From contig CM034236.1 of NCBI GenBank assembly GCA_019916065.1, forward strand, positions 22,790,941 to 22,854,940: a stretch of 64,000 nucleotides of DNA, written 5' to 3'. The position numbers and the translations under genes are program-made. Position 1 is the stretch's first letter, and each line of letters opens with the position of its first letter. This DNA is from Vitellaria paradoxa. Its lineage: Eukaryota > Streptophyta > Magnoliopsida > Ericales > Sapotaceae. The notes under the pieces were generated by a model. That model was not told where the DNA came from, made no database searches, and worked only from the letters and a program-made list of their open reading frames with translations. Below are positions 58,901 to 64,000 of the stretch, in pieces.

Positions 58901-60400
58901 AAGCCCACTGTTGATGATTTGAAAGAAATCAACCTTAGTACACCAGAAGACCCTCGACCTATTTACGTAAGTGCTCTCCCAAGTCCTAAGGAAGAAAAGA
59001 CTTATGTTGAGCTTCTCACAGAGTACAAGGATGTCCTCACTTGGAGTTACAAAGAAATGCCTGGGCTAAATCATAAAATTGCTGTCCATCATTTAATAGT
59101 AAAGCGGGGTGTCCGACCAACTAAACAAGCTCGGCATCGATTTCCGCCAGAGTTAATTCCAAAGATTGAAGCCGAAGTCAATAAACTCATTGAAGCTGAA
59201 TTTATCTGAGAAGTCAAGTATCCAACTTAGATTTCGAGTATTGTCCCTGTAAAAAAAAAAAAAAAGAATGGATAAATTTGAGTATGTGTTGACTTTCGAG
59301 ACCTCAACCATGCTTGCCCAAACGATGACTTTCCACTTTCGTTGACAGAACTCATGGGGGATGCTACCACTGGTCATGAAGCCTTATCATTTATGGATGG
59401 CTTGTCTAGCTACAACCAAATTCGCATGGCATCACGAGATGAAGAGTTAACAGCTTGTCGTATACCCAAAGGCATTTACTGTTACAAAGTAATGCCGCTT
59501 GGATAGAAGAACGTAGGCACCACTTATCAAAGAGTAATACAAAAGATCTTTGACGATATTCTTTGTAAAAATATTGACTGCTACGTGGATGATCTTTTGT
59601 TAAAATCAAGAAAGAGGGCAGATCATCTTCAAGATCTAAAGAAGGTTTTCGACCGCTTACATCGATACTAGCTCAAGATGAATCCCTTGAAGTGCACCTT
59701 TGGTGTTAGCTCTGGAAAATTCTTTGGGTTCATTGTTCGTCATCGTGGTATTGAAATAGACCAAACAAAGATTGATACTATTTTGAAAATGCCTGAACCT
59801 CGAAATATTCATGAGCTTAAGAGTCTACAGGGGCGATTGGCTTATTTCCGATGATTTATTTCAAATTTAGCTAGTCGTTGTCAACCATTCAGTTAGCTGA
59901 TGAAGAAAGGAGTTCCATATGAAGGGGATGAAGCATGCAGTAATGCCTTTAGAAGCATTAAGGATTATTTGATGAAATCACCAGTATTGGCTGCTCGTAT
60001 TCCTGGCAAGCCATTGGTTCTATACATTGCTGCACAAGAATGGTCTGTTTAGGCTTTATGCTCAGGAAAATGAAAAAGAAAAAGAAAATGCCCTTTACTA
60101 TCTTAGCAGGATGATGACCCCCAATGAGCTAAACTACTTACCAATCGAGAAGATGTGTTTGGCCCTAGTGTTTGCAATTCAAAAGTTACGGCATTATTTT
60201 CAAACTCACACTGTTTATCTCATCTCCAAAGTCGATCCCATCAAGTAGATCATGTTGAAACCAGTTTTATCTGATCAACTAATTAGATGGTCTCTTTTTC
60301 TTCAAGAATTTGAGATCATTTATGTGCCTTAAAAGGTAGTTAAGGGACAAGCCTTAGCTGATTTCCTTGGCGATCATCCCATACCTACTGATTGGGAGCT
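58901..60400 (+). pseudogene. Reverse transcriptase and RNase H of the Tat-like element
   Basis: The RT begins near LLTEYKDVLTWSYKEMPGL and runs through HRFPPELIPKIEAEVNKLIE, then SSIVPVKKK and VCVDFRDLNHACPNDDF in the next frame. LSFMDGLSSYNQIRM follows. The catalytic YVDD is at 59582-59593 (NIDCYVDDLLLK) and is intact. KMNPLKCTFGVSSGKFFGF follows, then the RNase H region with LVLYIAAQEWSV and NALYYLSRMMTPNELNY (60100) and QALADFLGDHPIPTDW (60350). Several stops and an A14 run at 59251 shift the frame. It would copy element RNA to DNA. Confidence 0.9.
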
Positions 60401-60840
60401 ATTAGAAAAACAGTTAGATGAAAATGTCCTTTATGTGGAAGTTCACCAACCATGGAAGATGTACTTCGACGGAGCTGCTCGGCGCAATGGTGTAGGAGTT
60501 GGTGTAGTGTTTCTCACTCCTAAGAGAGACGTGTTACCTTACGCCTTCACTCTTACATAGCTCTATTTAAACAATGAAGCAGAATATCAAGCACTCATAC
60601 TTGGGTTGGAAATAGCTGTCGACATGAAGCAGTTGAAACTCAATGTAATGGAGATTCAAAATTAGTAATCAATTAGTTGATAAACATTTATGAAATAAGG
60701 AAACTTGAACTTGTTCCTTACTACAACTATGTAACTCAATTGATAGCATAGCTTGGTGGCGTCACCTTGGAACATGTCCCAAGAAAAATTAACAAACAAG
60801 CAGATTCTCTTGCTAAGCTTGCTTTAACACTTACATTGCC
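60401..60840 (+). pseudogene. Second (archaeal-type) RNase H of the Tat-like element
   Basis: PWKMYFDGAARRNGVGVGVV (about 60452) is followed by the NNEAEYQALILGLEIAVDMK segment. The Asp and Glu residues match RNase H catalytic positions, and the domain lies after the first RNase H and before integrase, as in Tat-lineage elements. Stops disrupt the C-terminal half, which continues to HVPRKINKQADSLAKLAL (about 60775). Confidence 0.82.
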
Positions 60841-62168
60841 TGGTCAAGAAACACAAATCCCAATTTGTCAAAGATGGGTCATTCCTCCACTCTTCGATGA
60901 TGAAGACAACGATGAAAGAGACGTGAATGCAATATCAATCTTTGAAATTGAAGAAAATCATTGGCGTCAACCACTTATTGATTATTTGCTCTATCAAAAG
61001 TTACCAGAAGATCCACGCAGAAGAACTGACATAAAGCATCGAGCTTTAGGGTTTGTTTACTACAAGGATACACTTTATTGTCGTTTTTTCGAAGGATTAT
61101 TTCCCCGTTGCTTAGGAGAGGTTGAAGCTACACAAGCTTTAGAAAAAGCTCACTCTAGTGTATGTGGCGCTCATCAATCTGGTTCGAAACTACACTTTCG
61201 AATCAAAAGAATGGGATACTACTAGCCTACGATGGTAAAAGACTCTATGGAGTATGCCAAAAGATGCTAAACTTGTCAATTCCATGGAAACTTTATACAT
61301 CAACCGCCAGAACCACTCCATCCAACTGTCGCTTCTTGGCCATTTGATGCATGGGGCCTAGATGTAGTAGGGCCATTGCTTAAGTCTTCTACTGGTCATT
61401 TGTACATTTTAGCAGCAACTGACTACTTCTCTAAGTGGATTGAAGCTGTACCATTAAGAGAAGTTAAAAAAGAAAATGTCGTGGATTTCATTCGCACTAA
61501 TATCATCTTCAGATATAGCGTGCAACGATACATCATCACTGATAATGGGAAGCTTTTCTACAACAATTTAATAGATAAGTTATGTGAGAAGTTCAACTTC
61601 AAACAACACAACTCTTCCATGTACAATGCACCTGTAAATGGTCTTGCCAAAGCATTCAACAAGACTCTTGAAAATCTGTTGAAGAAAGTGGTTGCAAAAT
61701 CAAAGCAAGATTTGCACAAGAGAATTGGAGAAGCTCTTTGGGCTTATCAAACAACATATCGAACATCTACACAAGCTACTCTTTATGCTTTGGTGTATAG
61801 CGTGAAAGCTATTTTCCCCCTCGAGCGTCAAATCCCATCATTACGGATTGCCCTTTAGGAAGGTCTCACTCAAGAGGAAAATGCTCGCCTACGACTAGAA
61901 GAATTGGAAGCACTTCATGAGAAGAGACTTGAGGCACAATAACGTTTAGAATGTTACTAAGCTCATCTTTCCAGAAAGGAGACTTGGTACTCGCTGTAAG
62001 AAGACCCATCATTACCATTCACCGTACTGGCAACATATTCAATTCTAAGTGGGATGGCCTGTATCGTGCAAGAAGTCTACTCAAATGGAGCATACAAGAT
62101 AGTTGCTGAAGATGGCTTGAGAATCGGCCCTATAAATGGTAAGTTTTTGAAGTGCTACTATCCTTAAA
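60841..62168 (+). pseudogene. Integrase of the Tat-like element
   Basis: The HHCC zinc region reads ALEKAHSSVCGAHQSGSKLH and RIKRMGYY, a stop, then an AKRCQTCQFHGN-like segment in another frame. The core has ASWPFDAWGLDVVGPL (first Asp), RYIITDNGKLFYN (second Asp) and APVNGLAKAFNKTLENLL, where the expected catalytic Glu is Lys. EALWAYQTTYRTSTQATLYA and LERQIPSLRIAL follow. The C-terminal DGLRIGPINGKFLKCYYP is the typical end of this pol. It would insert the DNA copy; the Glu-to-Lys change and stops make it inactive. Confidence 0.9.
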
Positions 62169-62230
62169 ATCATGTACTACTCTTGGCCCACATAAGTGTA
62201 AACTGTGAAAGGCACCAAAAAAAAAAAAAA

Positions 62231-62862
62231 TGAATTATGCTTAGCTTGATCTCATCTCGGGTACGTAGGTAACTTTGAGTTTGTTCCAAGTTTAGTCATT
62301 CATTCAAAAGAAATCATTCATTTCTTACTATTTTGAATTACGCTTGGCTTGATCCCATCTCAGGTACGTATGCAACTTGGAGTTCATTCCAACTTCAGTC
62401 ATTCATTAAAAAAAAAAAGAAAAAGAAAATTCATTTATCCTTTATTTTTAATGAACTACGCTTGGCTTGATCCCATCTCAGGTACGTATGCAACTTGGAG
62501 TTCATTCCAACTTCAGTCATTCATTAAAAAAAAAGAAAAAGAAAATTCATTTATCATTTATTTTTAATGAACTACGCTTGGCTTAATCGCATTTTGGGTA
62601 CGTAGGCAACTTGGAGTCTGTTCCAAGTTCAGTCATTCATTAAAAATTAGAAAAAAATTCCATTTATCTTTTATTGTAATGAACTGCATTTGGCTTGATC
62701 CCATTTTAGGTACATAGACAACTCGTAGTCTGTTTCAAGTTCAGTTATTCATTAAAAAAAAAATTCTAATGAATTATGCTTGGCTTGATCCCATCTTAGG
62801 TACATAGGTAGTTTAAAATCCTATTTCAAAATCAGTCATCCAGTCAAAACAAAAAATTAAGT
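62231..62862 (+). repeat. 3' array A: ~90-117-bp tandem repeats, six units
   Basis: Units start near 62231, 62336, 62452, 62569, 62681 and 62769 with gaatta(t/c)gcttggcttgat, followed by catct(c/t)aggtacgta, aacttggagtt and cagtcattcatt, then an A-rich spacer of variable length. Two neighbouring units (62336 and 62452) are nearly identical. Confidence 0.92.
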
Positions 62863-63026
62863 TAATCATGAGTAGTGAATTCATAATTCATACTATTATG
62901 ATAAAGCTTATGATACACCAAGAACATCTCCAGGAAGCCTTTCCAATGTTGAGATTATAATCTTTAGAATAAAGTAAAGATTACAAGAATAATGCTTCCA
63001 AAGATGTCTTCTGGCAATGAATTTAC

Positions 63027-63480
63027 AGTAGAAATGAATAATACACACTAAGTAAGTTTCCAGGAAAGATTGGAGTAGTCACACTGGTCTCACTTAAAAC
63101 CCAATCCCCTAAATAGAACCTCCTTAGACGTATACATACTCATATAACAAATGAATAGTGCATACTAAGTAAGTTTTCAGGAAAGATTAGAGGGGTCACA
63201 CTAGTCCTACTTACAATCTAATCTCTTAAACAGAACCTCCTTAGACGTGTACGTATTCATACTAGAAATGAATAGTACACACTAAGTAAGTTCCCAGGAA
63301 AGATTGGACACTGGTCCCACTTAAAATCTAATCTCCTAGACAGAACCTCCTTAAACGTGTGCGTATATAAACTACAAATGAATAGTACACGCTAAATAAG
63401 TTCCGAGGAAAGATTGGAGGGTCACACTGATCCTACTTAAAACCCAATCTTCTAGACAGAATCTCTTCAAACTTGTATGT
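63027..63480 (+). repeat. 3' array B: ~115-bp tandem repeats, four units
   Basis: Units start near 63033, 63151, 63269 and 63380 with gaatagtacacactaagtaa, followed by ccaggaaagattgga, a gtcacactggtc(cc/t)ac block, aaaacccaatc and agaacctccttagacgt. No coding capacity. Confidence 0.92.
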
Positions 63481-63639
63481 ATTCATACTACTACATTGCA
63501 CTCTAGAAAAATAGAGAATCTTCTGACTATGCAGTGAACAATCCTTGAAAATAACCATGATCTGAAAAAAAGCAAGCTCAATGCCTTATAAATTTGATAT
63601 AGAGATCCTAAAGGCCTTCAATGTAGTCCTTAAGTTAGA

Positions 63640-64000
63640 TCTAGAAGTTCTGGTGGCACGAACAATTTTCAGCCCCGAATTCTTACCGAATCCAAATTCA
63701 AAGGCTCTGATTGATGTAAGTGCAAACGGCTACTACCATGGACGACTTTTGGCCTCGAATTTTTGTCGAAACTGAATTTAAAGGCTCTGGCTGCTGTAGG
63801 TGCGAACAGTTGCTGCCATGGATGACTTTTAGCCCCGAATTCTTGCCAAAACTAAATTCAGAGGCTCTAGCTGATATAGGTGTAAACGACTACTGCCACA
63901 GACGACTTTCAACCCCGAACTCTTGTTGAAGCCGAATTCAAATGCTCTGGCTGATATAGACGCGAACGGTTGCTTCCACGAATGACTTTCAGCCCCAAAT
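63640..64000 (+). repeat. 3' array C: ~80-bp tandem repeats, at least four and a half units
   Basis: Units with gacttt(t/c)agccccgaattc, aaa(c/t)t(a/g)aattcaaaggct, tggctgatataggtgcgaac and ggctactgccatgga begin near 63665, 63743, 63827, 63905 and 63985. The array leaves the window at 64000. Confidence 0.9.

Larger units (their letters stand above)
54356..64000 (+). mobile_element. Tat-lineage-like Ty3/gypsy retrotransposon, 3' end beyond the window
   Basis: A 459-bp 5' LTR, PBS, gag, protease, RT, RNase H, second RNase H and integrase follow in order. The extra RNase H between RNase H and integrase is a hallmark of the Tat lineage. After pol come three tandem arrays and no 3' LTR by base 64000. 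The element may continue past the window, or the distal arrays may be flanking DNA. Stops and frameshifts are present throughout. Confidence 0.82.

Noticed and set aside
1..64000. CRISPR arrays, operons, phage or other prokaryotic defence systems
   Set aside because: All tandem arrays lack the repeat-spacer pattern, and no prokaryotic ribosome-binding or operon structure exists. The sequence is plant nuclear.
1..64000. tRNA or rRNA genes
   Set aside because: Apart from retroelement PBS motifs, I saw no A-box/B-box pair with a foldable cloverleaf and no rRNA-like conserved stretch, though a covariance search was not possible.

Overview
This window looks like a repeat-rich nuclear region of a flowering plant, probably a dicot. 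It is AT-rich and has no prokaryotic gene organisation. It holds Ty1/copia, Ty3/gypsy and L1-type LINE retroelements, solo LTRs, MITE and foldback elements and several satellite-like arrays. The one recognisable host gene has plant introns and belongs to the JMJ25/IBM1 (KDM3-type) family. The species cannot be determined from this sequence.

Layout. 1-2160 is a degenerate array of ~90-bp units, each with EcoRI-like gaattc motifs. 2320-2736 is a gypsy gag fragment. 2737-11261 (minus strand) is an LTR element with gag but no pol of its own, and a 5.2-kb L1-type LINE sits inside it (about 4197-9430). 11.3-17.2 kb holds AACC-rich sequence, a three-part duplication broken by a Tourist-like MITE with TTA duplications, and two tandem arrays. 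17205-18583 (minus) is the 5' part of a JMJ25-like gene: four exons encode the lysine-rich N terminus, the cysteine-rich RING-like finger and a following helix, but no JmjC domain is visible. 18.9-26.8 kb is AT-rich intergenic DNA with a foldback element and a short LINE 3' end. 26834-28969 is a solo LTR with perfect 5-bp duplications. 29-38 kb is a thicket of related LTR-like pieces in both orientations. 39430-40383 is a foldback, MULE-like element. 41219-45964 is a complete but decayed copia element on the plus strand. 46.2-53.5 kb is an Athila-like gypsy cluster with a gag fragment, PBS, PPT and a ~2-kb LTR facing an inverted LTR fragment. 54356 to the window end is a Tat-lineage-like gypsy element (plus) with gag, protease, RT, RNase H, a second RNase H and integrase. 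It is followed by three successive and unrelated tandem-repeat arrays.

How the parts relate. Only the JMJ25-like gene is a candidate cellular gene, and as seen here it could not make a full demethylase. Every retroelement protein region is broken by stops and frameshifts, and several catalytic motifs are altered (copia protease, integrase and RT; LINE RT; Tat integrase). The most informative structures are nesting and recombination: LINE inside a gag-only element, an 83-bp gag patch inside the LINE, an LTR carrying both a PPT and a PBS, and tandem arrays beyond the Tat pol that could be satellite precursors. No convincing new cellular system was found. All calls are from reading the sequence, without database searches.
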